Shown in pieces: positions 23,062 through 34,971 of a stretch of 64,000 nt of DNA; positions within the stretch are counted from its first letter, which is position 1; each line of letters begins with the position of its first letter. This DNA comes from Coriaria nepalensis (taxonomy: Eukaryota > Streptophyta > Magnoliopsida > Cucurbitales > Coriariaceae). The notes beneath the pieces were generated by a model. That model was given only the letters and a program-made list of their open reading frames with translations. It ran no database searches and was not told the origin of the DNA. A program made the position numbers and the translations under genes. The stretch lies in the NCBI GenBank assembly GCA_027186245.1, contig CP114492.1, positions 8,770,501 to 8,834,500 on the forward strand. The letters run 5' to 3'.

Positions 23062-24415
23062 ATGGAGGAAAAGGTGGGTTATGAGGAGGGGGACCACTTG
23101 AACCTGACGACGAGTGGTGGGACTAGTTTTTCTCAGTTACTGTATGGAGATTGTCATCATCATCATCATCATCATCATGATCTTGATGTTCTTCTTGTGG
23201 ACCATAATAAGGCCTACAAATACTATTCTTCTTCTTCTTCCCCCGCTGCTGTTACTACTACTACTACGAGTACTACTTATAACGTGGGAAAGCCTCCCAA
23301 AATGCTCTGTTTTGGGAACTATTCTAACTACGAAAGGGATCATGATCAGCTGCTTTTAGTCACACCTCACAACTCTGCACTCGCATGCAGTACTAAGTCC
23401 TCATCCTCAACTTCTTCTGGGAATTACAACACCAGCAGCGGCTGCACTGTCACTACTACTTTGCCTAACTCCCCGGCTAATCATAAGAAGAAGAGGAATG
23501 GGTCGGTCCAGAAATCCGGCAACGTCTCCGTTGATGCTCCGGCGCCATGTCCGCGAAGCTCAAAGAAGAGCAAGGAGAATAATGCTACTACTCCTAAAAC
23601 AGCACATGCAAAGGTTACCATGAGATACCAAATCTTATTATTTAAGAGATTACATGCAAATGTTGAGTGAGTTTGTCAATGTTATGAATTATGATTATAT
23701 ATAACTTGGTTAAGTAATTACTACTAAATGTGCAGAGATCGAAAGAAAAGCTAGGAGAACGGATTACAACATTACAGCAGCTGGTTTCACCCTTTGGCAA
23801 GGTGATATCGATTAACTTGTAATTATAGTTTAACGTGAATTCATTTCAATTAATTAATATATATAATGCATGTATGAGTTATATTTTGAGGTGACGTTTC
23901 GATCTGGCTTTGATTGAAGATTAGAAATATTTAATGATGAATGTGCAGACAGATACGGCCTCAGTACTTCACGAGGCGATGGGATATATCAGTTTTCTGC
24001 ATGACCAAGTTCATGTCTTGTGCTCTCCTTACCTGCAACGCCCGTCTCCTTCTGATTTACATGTACAAGTACAACAATTCCCCTCGTTTTTTTTTTTTTT
24101 CTCTTTGGCTAGAAAATATAAGGTTATTTTGCTTTTCCCATCAGAGTGAATTCATTTCATCCACATAAGTAAGCATTGCGGGGCCCATGATACTTATTTG
24201 AGGGACCCACAAAAGAAAATTGGTCAACGTAGTAATGGGGTTTTTTGTTTCTTAATGATAAACAGGGAAGCGAAGAGGAGGATGGAGAAGGGAAGGAGAA
24301 AGATAACAAAGACCTGAGAAGTAGAGGGCTATGTCTGGTTCCAGTAGAGTGCATGGTTCACATGGCTAATAGCAACGTAGCTGATTTCTGGCCACCTTCT
24401 TCTATGGCTAATTAA
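23062..24415 (+). CDS. bHLH transcription factor, bHLH113-like
   Basis: Exons 23062-23613, 23736-23801, 23949-24062 and 24266-24415 join in frame to about 293 residues. The start MEEKVGYEEGDHLNL is chosen because the upstream open frame has no ATG. The N-terminus is low-complexity, with an eight-His run from a CAT repeat (23157-23179), then Ser, Thr and Asn-rich stretches and a KKKR patch. The HLH lies across exons 2 and 3: RSKEKLGERITTLQQLVSPFGK, here broken as RSKEKLGERITTLQQL and VSPFGK, then TDTASVLHEAMGYISFLHDQV and LCSPYLQ. This signature is typical of the plant bHLH113/112/68/123 group. The basic region is atypical and lacks the H-E-R triad of E-box binders. The tail is acidic, then ends LCLVPVECMVH...DFWPPSSMAN. 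Nuclear transcription regulator; target genes unknown. Confidence 0.9.
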
Positions 24416-25391
24416 CTAATACTATATATATATGGATATATAGTATGTGCCCAAACCAACATTTTGCTTAGTGTCTCCTCCTCAAACACGAGTTCAAGTT
24501 AGAGGGAGGCGATCAGCAAAGATGATGAAGAAAATTAAAAAAAAATTAAAAAAAATGTGGTGTGAGTTAAGAAGGGTTGTATTTTTTTTTTTTTTTTGGA
24601 TGGAGGAAAAGGAAGAGAGGAAACTGTAAAAGTGGGTGGCTGCTCCTTTTTGGCCTTTTCGCCATTTGATTAGAGTTTTGAGTTGGGAATTGTAATGCGT
24701 GTGAGTGATGTCCGGCAATTCCAGGTTTGGATGGGTTGGATTTCGTTAACTAGTGTGCATTCATGCATGCCTCGCATGTGTACAATTTTGTAGGCTTATT
24801 ATTATTACTTGATCAATTAACCATTACCCGACAACTTTAGTTCTACTTAGATGTCGTTCTCTCGGTACTGTACCCACTCCATTTCTCCGTCTTTATTGTT
24901 GTAAGAAAAGGTTGGTGTTACACTTACGGATTTGACCAAAAAACACAACAAAAATGAAAAAATGCATGACATTTTATGACGTGTATAACAGTAAGCAATA
25001 GATCATAGACTATGAACAGACAGTGATAGGTAGAAGACGCCGCTCATTGGGCAAAGTATAATTAAAGTAAAACATACACACTCATATATATATATACGTG
25101 AAATGGATCAGAATCTTCAAATCATATAGGCAAGCCATAATTATAAAAGAATTACCACAAAAATAAGAAATAACAAAAGAAATCATGAGTTTATATATTT
25201 ACTGTTACATTAATCAAGGTAAAAAACTTTTGAGTTTCTTGAGAATTAATGCCACTCCCAAAACCATTGAAGCTTCAAATCAAGTACTGTGAAATGTAGA
25301 AGAAAGAGTACAGAAAAAAAAAAAAAAAAGACATCGTCTTGCTCACTTTAGGTGTTTAGCATGAAGATCATGAATTCATGTACGAACAGAA
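24416..25391. other. Intergenic, convergent 3' regions
   Basis: Lies between the 3' ends of the bHLH113-like gene (+) and the PIP-like peptide gene (-). It is AT-rich with A and T homopolymers at 24537-24556, 24581-24598 and 25313-25329. No gene recognised. Confidence 0.5.
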
Positions 25392-25592
25392 TCAATGACC
25401 GGCTCCACGGCGACTCGGCCCAGAATAAGCTTTGTGTATATGAAACATAGCTTCTGCGAGCGACGACGAAGGAAGAGAAGAATCGTGGAGTGGTCTTGAG
25501 CCCTCAGCATGCAGGGAACAAGAAAGCAAGAGGAAGAAAAGGGTGACGGAAAAGACATTGAGAGCAAAAACTATATGGCCATTAGACTTCAT
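25392..25592 (-). CDS. PIP-type (PAMP-induced peptide-like) secreted peptide precursor
   Basis: A 66-residue frame starts MKSNGHIVFALNVFSVTLFF, a hydrophobic signal peptide ending near SCSLHA. A variable Ser-rich middle follows, and the product ends exactly in YSGPSRRGAGH. The SGPS-x-x-G-x-GH signature is that of PIP/PIPL peptides, in the IDA/CEP-related group of secreted, proteolytically released signals perceived by LRR receptor kinases (RLK7 for Arabidopsis PIP1). An alternative ATG three codons upstream (25601) would add MHI. The motif sits at the extreme C-terminus, as in known PIPs. The arginine pair replaces the more usual Pro-Arg or Pro-Lys. A single short exon; the size and layout fit the family well. 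Functional assignment is by motif only. Confidence 0.8.
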   Translation of the reverse strand: MKSNGHIVFALNVFSVTLFFLLLSCSLHAEGSRPLHDSSLPSSSLAEAMFHIHKAYSGPSRRGAGH

Positions 25593-25601
25593 GATATGCA
25601 T

Positions 25602-27463
25602 AATTAAGTGCTGAAATGGTTTGGTATGAGCATAGAATTAATTAAAGGATAATAAATATACATATGTATATATATACAAAGGTTTAGGACACTTTCTTTG
25701 GTCAAAGGGTAGGAGAGTTGAGAGAGCGCAAGAAAAGGATACAGTTTCTGTTTCGGTCTTTGACTTTTGGTGTTGTGGGCTGTAACGTTGCGTTGGCACT
25801 TGAAACATGTGGAGTTTGAAAACTAAAGCCTCTCCCCGCTTTGACAATGAAACACTGATTTGCAATTTTGCAGCCACTAAATTAAGACAGAGAAAGAGAG
25901 GAATAACAAAGTCAGTTCATCCGACACAACTTGTACTCGCAGGTTGGTGGCCTAGCAGTTTAATTTCTGCCTTTATGTCCCCACATATTAAGCTAATTAT
26001 TCTCTCTCTGTGTCTATCTTGGGTAGGCCTTAATCTTTCAAGACTGTTTTGCACTAACAACCAAACACAACCCATGAGGAAGCTATGTCTTCGTATATCT
26101 GCCCAGTGCCCACCTTCCTTTTCCCATTCAATCCCGTCTTCAAATATACCTAAAATAGTCAACTGCATCGGTCTAGTCTATCTAGCTTCGAACATTCACA
26201 CACAAGCAAGTACAGACTACGACCCTATTGCAAATTTTGGATGAATCCAAGTTACCATACACGTGTTGAGGTACGGCTATGACATGTGCAGAAGGAGAAA
26301 GAATAGGGTCTCGTTACTCAAGACTTGTCCCCAACAATGGTTGAGATATATGTGCCCTTGGCCTTGGTTCTGTTTAGATACTTGTCCCCAACAATGGTTG
26401 ACATATATGTGTCCATCCCAGTGCTGTTCTCACATGTACTCTGGTCAAAGGTCCACTATTGGATTTGGTAAATATTTCTTTCCCTACAAAAAGAACAAAG
26501 ATCCTATGACTTTGCGACTTCAATCCAATGTCTGAAACAATAAATTAAGTTAAGGTTAGGTAAGGATTATAGTATTTTTTATACGCGTTTCAACGTCTTA
26601 AAGATGAAAATAAAGTTCAATATCTTAATATTTTATCAAAAGTGTGGTCATATCTGAACGAAGTTATGCTACTTTCAACCTTTTTACCATTTGCTACACG
26701 CACTTGTTCTTCAGATCCAAGTTTCCTGCTTTGCGACATATATTTATTATTGATAAAACTTCTCTTTTCCACTCCGGCTAACAAAATTTATAAGAAAACA
26801 TCTCAAACTCTATCAGGCTGGTGCGGTTCTGATATTGATCTGAAATAAAGAATAATTAGATCTTCGACATGTGTAAGTTAGATGAATTGATACTCAAGTT
26901 ATCTAATATATATTTTCTTTCACACACTCTTAAAAACTGATTAGAGAGTCGAAGCGGGGTTGACCGACCTCAATCCCGGCCACTTTTTATTTGTAATTAT
27001 AGGTGTCTAGTCTCGGAGTACACCGTCAACTGTGGAGTCTTTTGGAGTGGACAAATTATAATTAACAATCCCAAAATAGTGTATAATTGGGACATTGGGA
27101 CACAAGACAGAATCCTTGGAAACGGCCATTAAAAGAAAGCCCTACTCCTTCACTGAAATACACAAGTTTCCTCCGTAGATTTCACCAGCAGATGCCCGGA
27201 AGAAGAAAAAACCTGTGTAATCAGTACTTGGATGATAGTGCAAGAAAAAGAGTCAATAAAGTGTCTGTTTCTGAAGAAATCTAAATTATATAGTACACTT
27301 TTAATGTACTGTAGGTAAGGACCAACAATGTTGCACACTTGAAGAAAAAGTTTTGACTTCAGCGCCAACCTGATATAACAATCCAATTCTAGTTGGCATA
27401 ATTGTAAGGAACACAGTAAAGTTCATAACAAAAAATTCACCAACACTCCACATATACATAGCA
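25602..27463. other. Intergenic region
   Basis: About 1.9 kb without a supportable gene. A 145-codon frame at 25807-26244 (+) has no domain, and its codon composition looks like chance. It contains a duplicated 32-bp segment (26323 and 26380). The sequence nearest 25600 should be the promoter of the PIP-like gene. Confidence 0.5.
26323..26411 (+). repeat. 32-bp tandem-like direct repeat
   Basis: The segment starting ACTTGTCCCCAACAATGGTT at 26323-26354 recurs at 26380-26411 with one mismatch (g to c). Start-to-start spacing is 57 bp, a multiple of three, so a chance frame repeats CPQQWL twice. Probably a local duplication. Confidence 0.75.
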
Positions 27464-27469
27464 TTATGC

Positions 27470-28722
27470 AATGATATATTTAACAAATTTATGTGATTTA
27501 TCGCTACAACGAAAATGAAAAATCCCTGACCAAGAGTTGTTCTCTGACAGAGATGCCACTAGTCCAGAAGAATTATCAATAGCTTGGGCACTAAATTGTT
27601 CCCTAGAATCCAAGACAATATTTGAAGAGATCTCCTTTTGCCTGTGTGCAGGAAGCTGATCAAGTATGTCAGCCCTCAGGGAATCAGGCAACTCCTGCAA
27701 TACTGAGATATCTACTTGAGTTAAGGATGAAGGCAATACTGAGATAGATCTCTGAGGGATGGACCAGACTGCAGAGGATCCTGCCCCACAAATAGGTACT
27801 GCCTCTGCTTCTTCAGCCATGTGATACTTTTCATAGACACCGAAAGAGAATAAACATAAAACGGTGTATACATTAAGGTTTGAACATAGAAGCTAAAATG
27901 CTGATTAAATTACATGTAAGAACAGGTTCGAAAAATTTATCTCCTTTCATATTTGCACAAGAGTATTCAGAGGAATATCCCTCTCCACGGTTATGGTTTA
28001 CATAGCAAATTCATTCAAGCAAAATGGTTGAACCAAGGCCTAAATAAGACTAAGCAATCAAGATAGAAGAAAATGCTACCTTTTTTTCTGCAGGTATGTT
28101 GTTTTCTGGAACCTCCTAAGATAAACGAAAGTTCACTGACTTCATTTATTGGTTCTACGTAGATAAAATAGTATTTTAGGCAACTAAACATTTGACAAGT
28201 CGCTTGCAGAAGGACTTCTATTTCTTACCTTTTCCCTTACTTCTTGGCTACATGATCAGCTAACATTCCATTGTAGATTTCATTCAATTCTGAGATGAGA
28301 ACTGGAGGTAAACTCTCTATAACTCCTCTATCGAGATTTGATAAAGGTGGTGGATCCGAAACTCGATTTCGAAGAGCTCCGCTACTGGAGGAGTTATTAT
28401 TTGTTTGAATTGGAAGACCTACTGAATCAACACATATCTGACCTTCAGTTTCAAGCGTTCTCTGTCCTTCACTATCTGTAAAATTACATCATTCAAAGCT
28501 GTAGATTTGAGCTTTCTCTGCATCTCCAGCAATAGTTAAAATTGAAAAGTTGATTATTATAACATAACATATAGTATATATATGTTTCTTTTTACCTATA
28601 TCCGCCCTCTGATTTGCTATATAATTGATATTAGATTGTTCTTCGTTGGTTGTTGAGGAAGAAGCAAGCCATGATTTCAACGTGTTTCTTTCCATCCCTT
28701 CAAAGTTAAAGTAAGAGCCGGT
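27470..28722 (-). pseudogene. REV1: REV1 translesion polymerase fragment (UBM region only)
   Basis: Three minus-strand blocks look like consecutive exons of plant REV1. Block 1 (about 28722-28597) reads MERNTLKSWLASSSTTNEEQ and ends at a GTAAAA donor. Block 2 (about 28480-28262) follows an ACAG acceptor and ends DRGVIESLPPVLISELNEIYNG, a ubiquitin-binding motif. Block 3 (about 27820-27490) contains VLPSSLTQVDISVLQELPDS and LRADILDQLPAHRQK, the second ubiquitin-binding motif. Intact REV1 is about 1100 residues, with BRCT and DinB polymerase domains before this region and a C-terminal interaction domain after it. Neither is present: a copia element and then the lipase gene lie upstream. Introns appear retained, so this is a DNA-level fragment, not a retrocopy. 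It is not expected to encode a polymerase. Confidence 0.7.
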
Positions 28723-28999
28723 TTTACATTCCAGAAAGAAGAGAGAGAGAGAGGGAGGGATGGGGCCGGGGTTTCTCTCTAGCCAGAGAAACAACATATG
28801 TTGGCGGTATACTTCATAGAAGGCAATACATAAATTACTAATAAAAATTAGCCACTGGCCATTTTGTTTCATCATTTTCTAGTGCCAGTAATACTCTGTT
28901 CTGAGATAATAGAGCGTGCATTTTCTATAAGAACATAAGTCATACATAATTACATATAGTCTCATCTTCTATCTTCTCCTTAATTAAATGTGTGTCTAC

Positions 29000-31081
29000 T
29001 TCTATAAGTTTAGTTCAGTCGTGCTGAACCGGATTTACAGAGATATTGATGGTTGCCTTGTTATCACGGTAAAGTTTAATCAGAGATTCTACTTCGACGC
29101 AAAGTTCTTCCAAGAATTTCTTTTGTGCAAATGCTCGAAACTCAGCTTCAGCACTGCTTCTTGCCACAACATTCTATTTTTTGCTCCTCCAAGTTACCAG
29201 GTTTCTTCATACAAAGGTGCGGTAGACCTTCTATCTTTAATTGAACCTGCCCAATCAACATTCGTGAAGATTTCAATCTTCTTGTTTTCCCCTTTCTTAA
29301 ACAATAGTTCTCTACCTGGGTAGCCCTTAAGATATCTTAGAATCTTATACACGGCTTCTAGATGAGCTTCCATTGGAGAGTGCGCATGTGTTGACTCACT
29401 ACACTTACCGCGAATGCAATATCGTGTCTAGTATGCGATAGGTAAATTAACTTACCAACTAGTCTCTAATATCCATCCTTTTCAACCGGATTTCCAACGT
29501 CTTCCACCCGCTTTCCAGCTTCATTCAATTGATGTGTCACTTGGTTTGCACCCAAACATGCCAGTTTCAGTTAGAAGATCAAGGACATACTTCTGTTAGA
29601 AAACGCTAATACCCTTTTTTGATCTAGCAATCTCCATTCCTAAAAAGTAGGGAATTTGTCCCAAGTCTTTCACTTCGAATTATGTGGCTAGGATTCCTTT
29701 TAGTCTCTCCATCTCCACCACATTATCCCCAATTAGAATAATATCATCAACATACATGATCAGAATCATCTTCTTCCCATCTTCTCATCTCTTGAAGAAC
29801 ATAGTGTGGTCGGATTGTCCTTGTTGATACTCTTAGCCTTTAATCACCTTTGCAAATCTATCAAACCATGCTCTCAGTGATTGCTTGACACTCTAGAGTG
29901 ATTTCTTTAGTTTACAAACACGGTTTTCCTCCCCATTTCTACAAAAACCTGGTAGTAATGTCATAAAAACTTCTTCTTCCTATTCACCATTTAGAAAGGC
30001 ATTCCTGTCAAGTTGTTGAAGCGACCAGTCCAAGTTTGCTGCCAGAGAGAAGAGGACCCGAACTGTATTTAGCTTTGCCACAGGTGCAAATGTTTCGGTG
30101 TAGTCAATGTCGTAAGTTTGAGTGGACCCTTTTGCAACAGGTGGAGCTTTGTAGCGGTCTATTGCACCAGACTCGGTACTTTACAGTAAAAACTCATTTA
30201 CAGCCTACCCGTTTCTTTCCTCTCGGCAGGTCTATTATATCCCAAGTTTCATTTTTTTCCAATGCTCGCATTTCTTCCATTACTGCTTCTTTCCACTTTG
30301 GAACCCCCAAGGCTTCCTAGATGTTCATTGGAATTTATGTGCTATCAAGATTGACGTAAAAGTCCGAAATCTAGCCGACGAGGCATTATATGATATGAAC
30401 CTAGGGATAGGATGAAGAGTACATGACCGAGTTGGTTTTCTAAGAGCAATAGGCAGATCATTATCAGGAGATTTAAGGATACCTGGACTGGAGGGAGATC
30501 GGTCAGTTGGATCTATCACCGGTTCCATAGACACGAGGTCCATCCTGCTGATATAAGATATGCTTAATCGTATTTCCAAGTTTACAGAGTTTTGTATCTA
30601 AGAAGCAATCATGTCATTACACTTCTCCCAAGCTTCAATAAGAATATCTTCTTTATCAAAACTTGCAGAGTTAACGGAATTGATTGTTGGTTTAGGAAGT
30701 TTTCTATTGATAAAAACCAATTTATTCTTTGTGCGTAAAGCTTTTTTCATTGCTCTTGAATACACTTTATAATTATTTTTGTCAAGAGCTCGGAGAATAC
30801 TACGTTCCGAAGGTTACCCCCCGTGATCTAATCTGTAGGGATTAATGAAGAGAAAGGATTCCAATGTGTGAAACCGCGTCGCGTTGATTACTTCCTTTCT
30901 TCTTCTTCTGTAAAACGATGATGTCTCCTCTTTGTTTAAATAGTCTGTTTTCTTGTTGCAGGTTACCGTTGGAAGAGTCGTCTTCTTCTTGATAAGAACA
31001 CGAAGCAACCTTGCTCTCCAATGATGGATTCTCCTTGATAGAACTCAATAACTGAATTAATCTGGTAGATATTCCAACAAA
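29000..31081 (-). mobile_element. Decayed Ty1/copia retrotransposon
   Basis: Reading the minus strand, gag-like sequence near 30770-30590 gives NNYKVYSRAMKKALRTKNK and AWEKCNDMIAS. A linker near 30579-30325 (DNDLPIALRKPTRSCTLHPI) leads into reverse transcriptase: ALGVPKWKEAVMEEMRALEK near 30310, then the YVDD catalytic motif (plus strand 29743-29754) followed by IILIGDN. RNase H-like sequence (TNVDWAGSIKDRRST) lies near 29270-29210. Most of protease and integrase is missing, because gag joins almost directly to RT. Many stops and frame shifts are present. The minus-strand TGTTGGAATATC at about 31081 may be the 5' LTR start; no 3' LTR copy was found. The element lies between the REV1 fragment and the broken BSP gene. 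Confidence 0.8.
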
Positions 31082-31107
31082 CCATAGAATCGGACCGAAT
31101 ATCCGTA

Positions 31108-31575
31108 CATATAGTCAACTTAATCATAGACAACTATGATCAACCCGACGCGCCTGCTTATACGTTGGGCGACACTATCTACCTACGTGGAAGTTACATC
31201 CAAAACTACCAAGGAGACTTGTTGAGCGAGATTTACGGGATCATATATCCAGAGGCGACTCATGTTTGGCAATGGAACGGAAATGGTCAAGCTCCGGGGG
31301 GGGCTTGATTGAAGGGATTGTGGACTACGTCAGGTTGAAGTCCGGGTTTATACCTAGCTACTGGGTGCAGCCGGGTGAGGGGAGTCCATGGGACAGAGGG
31401 TACGACGTTACGGCTCGGATTTTTGGACTATTTGAATGGACTTCGAGACGGGTTTGTGGCGGAGCTTAATAAGAAGTTGAGAGATGGTTATAGTGCTGAT
31501 TTCTTTGTTCAGCTGTTGGGGAAGAACGTTGATCAGCTCTTCAGTGAGTACAAGGCCAGGTATGGAAAGCAGTAG
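31108..31575 (+). pseudogene. Plant basic secretory protein (BSP) pseudogene, 5' truncated
   Basis: Plus-strand sequence encodes the C-terminal part of a basic secretory (NtPRp27-like) protein: THVWQWNGNGQAPGG, then GIVDYVRLKSGFIPSYWV, GYDVTAR, LDYLNGLRDGFVAELNKKL and FFVQLLGKNVDQLFSEYKAR before TAG at about 31573. Three defects are visible. The N-terminal half including the signal peptide is absent. Frame shifts occur at the eight-G run (31296-31303) and near 31418. The metalloprotease-like HExxH motif expected before VWQW reads PEATH, so the first His is lost. BSPs are secreted, defence-associated proteins. Its upstream edge abuts the copia element at about 31081, which may have removed the 5' part. 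Confidence 0.8.
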
Positions 31576-31925
31576 CAGTACTACGTTAGAAACTTGGTTA
31601 TGGATTTAATGATATATATATATATCAAAATAAAAGGTGTTCTTCGAAATAAAATGGATGGCATCTGATAAAAATAAGATAATTGTAATTATGAATTTTA
31701 TGTAAAATCTCGTATTCAAAGCTAATGCGACATATAATGAGTTATCGTAACTCTAGAGCTTAATCAAATTACGACAGTAAACTTGCCTTTAAGGCCCTTA
31801 ACGACCTTACGACAGTTTTTAAGCGTCACAGAGCAAGCGGCCAATTACGCGCGAAAGCTTGCGCGTGGAGTTGCTTTCACAGGAAGCGTCATCTGTAGCT
31901 CTCTTCCCCACCCGTCCTTAACCCA

Positions 31926-34120
31926 ATGCCCGTCTTCGACATGGTGAAGTCGGTGGTAACAGCGGCGATCTTCATTCTCTGCCTTCTCCCGCCCTTTTCT
32001 GCGGCTTATTACTCCGATTTCGCCCCTGAATATTCGATTCTCCGCCGCCGTTCACTCAACCGGTCTTTGTGTTCCGAGCTTATTCAACCCCTTGGCTATC
32101 CTTGCTCAGAACATAGGGTATTATTCTTTCTTTATCTCTCCTTTTCTTGCGTGATGTTTGGCCGGTGGGAAAAAAAGGGGGAAACTTGTGGAGGAATGTG
32201 GGATGGGCTAAAGAATGTTGCTCGAATTGGTTCTTGAGAGTGATTCATGATCACTGTTACTTCCGAATTTTTGATCAGATTCAAACAAAGGATGGATATT
32301 TACTGGGTCTTCAGCGCGTATCTTCTCGTAATGAGATTTATATGAATAAACAAGGTTCCCCTGCTCTGCTTCTGCACGGACTCTTCATGGTGAGCCTTTC
32401 TCATTCTCTTTCCTTGAGAACGTAGAATTCAAGATTTGATTGAAAATTGATCTCTGTTATTCGGTAGACCAGGACTAACTCCTCTTCCATGTTACAATTG
32501 AATGGTTATTTTTCTCCAAAGAGGTAAAAAGGGCTCCCCATAAACAATTTAAACAAATAACATTGCATGAATATTTCCGTTATTACTTTACTGCTTAATG
32601 AAACTTGATTACATTCTTAGGAAAGTAGTTCCTGGCTTTCTGGAATCTTGTATTTACTCATAATTGACCAATTCACATAAATACAGGCTGGTGATTCATG
32701 GTTTTTGGATTCAACGAAGCAATCATTAGGTTTCATCCTTGCTGATAATGGGTTTGATGTTTGGGTTGGAAATGTGCGTGGAACACGCTGGAGTCACGGA
32801 CATATTTCTTTATCAGAAGAGAATAAGGTGCACTGAATGCTAACATTTTATTTCATCCCTATACATTTTTTTCATTTTTGCACTTCTGTTGTAGGAATTT
32901 TGGGATTGGAGTTGGCAGGAATTAGCTCTGTTTGACGTTGGAGAAATGATTGACTACATAAGTTCAATAACCAATATGAAAGTATATATTGTGGGACATT
33001 CTCAGGTATTGCTACTCTTCCTTTTACATGATTCTTTACTTGGGTTTTTTGTCTTATAACTATAGCATCAGTTGTTCTATTGCTTTTCAGGGGACGATAA
33101 TATCTTTTGCTGCTTTAACTCAGCCTAATATAGTGGAAAAAGTTGAAGCCGCGGCTCTTCTCTGTCCGATATCGTACTTGGACCATGTCTCTGCTCCATT
33201 AGTACTAAGAATGTCTAGCATGCATCTTGATTCGGTACTTGTTTGATATTAATATATGATTTCTTTGTAGAAATATAAAATGGTGTCTATTTAATAACAT
33301 CATCGTGTTTATCTGGTTTTTGACAGATGATTCTTGCTATGGGATTTCATCAACTCAATTTTAGAAGGTAGTTTAAAGGCCTGTCATTTTTCTTACCATG
33401 CCATTCTTGCTTATGCAATGTTAGCGACTTATGTTGCGTTTGAACATTGTCTCCAGTAATTGGGGAATTAATCTTTTGGATTCCATTTGCGATGACATTG
33501 CCTGCCATGATTTGCTCACTTCAATAACAGGTTATCTCTCTCGCTCTCTCTCTCTCCCTCCATCTCACTCATAGACATCCTAACAAGGTCCTCATTATCT
33601 TGCAGGAAAGAATTGTTGCTTTAATGACTCGCGTATTGACTTCTATCTCGAATATGAACCCCACCCATCATCTGCAAAAAACCTACACCACCTCTTCCAA
33701 AGTAATGCTTATAAAATTTCCCAAAATATATAGCATTTAATACTCTCTTTATTTCTCCAGAAGCTGTAATTGATCCTACTTATCAATTCTCACTATTTTG
33801 CAGTGATCCGTAAGGGTACGTTTGCCAAGTATGACTATGGAATATTCAAGAACCTTAAAGAATATGGTCAGCTAAAACCCCCGGCATTTGATCTCGGCCA
33901 AATACCTAAATCATTGCCGATTTGGATGGCTTATGGAGGGAACGATGCTTTAGCCGATACGAAAGACATGGAGCACACCATAAAGGAACTGCAATCGAAA
34001 CCTGAGTTGCTTTACCTTGAGAACTATGGTCATATAGACTTCATTGTCAGTGTAAATGGTAAAGAAGATATTTATGACCATATGGTTTCATTTTTCTGGT
34101 CACTGGAACAGCCCGACTAG
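31926..34120 (+). CDS. LIP1: Triacylglycerol lipase 1-like (acid lipase, alpha/beta hydrolase)
   Basis: Nine exons (31926-32117, 32279-32389, 32687-32827, 32895-33005, 33091-33234, 33327-33367, 33457-33530, 33606-33701, 33804-34120) join with consistent phases to about 408 residues. A signal peptide (MVKSVVTAAIFILCLLPPFS; ATG at 31926 or 31941) is followed by an AB-hydrolase-associated lipase region (CSELIQPLGYPCSEH, IQTKDGYLLGLQRV). LLLHGLF forms the oxyanion region. The nucleophile serine lies in GHSQG, split across exons 4 and 5; the likely acid is the Asp in GGNDALAD and the His is in NYGHIDF. This gastric/lysosomal-type lipase family hydrolyses triacylglycerols and other acyl esters, and the protein is probably secreted or vacuolar. 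All catalytic elements are intact. From memory the Arabidopsis counterpart is At2g15230. Confidence 0.93.
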
Positions 34121-34971
34121 TTTCTTGAAGTGAGTGCTTATCAGCATCAATCTTCCTTGATGTATATGTATATGTACAGGTGTATTTGATGGATAAGGTC
34201 CATTAATATGTGAATATATCAAACTATATTTTAATGTACAGAGTACTATTTATGACTGTTTGGTGCTGTTCAATGTCCCTTTTCTTATTCGGTGAGGAGA
34301 AGAAGGAATCTAAGAATCGGATGGGAACTAATCTTCACCTCTCATTTTTTTTTGTTTCTCATCTTATCCTTCAATCATCCGGTCCCATTTTGTTTAGCTT
34401 GAAACTGACAAGATTGAAATTACGTTATGATGGACTTGGGCGGGGCGGGGCAGCTTTCATAGCTTGCCTAGTTTGGAATCAGTGGTTGATTGGTAATTCT
34501 TAAGAAGCATAATCTGTACATAGCGCATGGGTTATTGAAAGATTAGACATCTCGAGTACAAGGAAAGAAAAAGAAGTGTTGAATGACGTCATGATGAGAT
34601 GACCACAACATTAATATTACATCGACAATTCTAATTAAGTGCCATAAGATAGAGGAAACAAAATTTGGAAGACAGACATCATATTAGATTATTTGTAAAA
34701 AGTAAAAAGTAAAAAGTAAAAATAAATAAAAAAAATCTATGATCGCTCATAGCGTCCATTAGCCCAGACGACGCCCTGCATGCATAACATAGCTAACAAC
34801 AAAATTACCCAAAAAGCTTAGTAAATAGTAATTAATTAATTACCGGATACTCCCGGGTTGGGAGTATTCCAGAATTATTGCATCCATTCATTATTACATA
34901 TATCTACCCTCGAACCAATCAGTATCTCACACGTGCCCACACCTCCCCGCCAGTAATTCAACGCCCACTTT
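34121..34971. other. Intergenic, convergent 3' regions
   Basis: Lies between the 3' ends of the lipase (+) and the UGT (-), so it should hold both 3' UTRs. A small TAAAAAG repeat occurs at 34698-34720. No gene recognised. Confidence 0.5.

Noticed and set aside
25807..26244. 145-codon plus-strand frame
   Set aside because: No domain or signal peptide, composition like chance, and no splice or promoter support.
27087..27284. 65-codon plus-strand frame
   Set aside because: Low-complexity basic sequence without similarity, next to decayed REV1 material.
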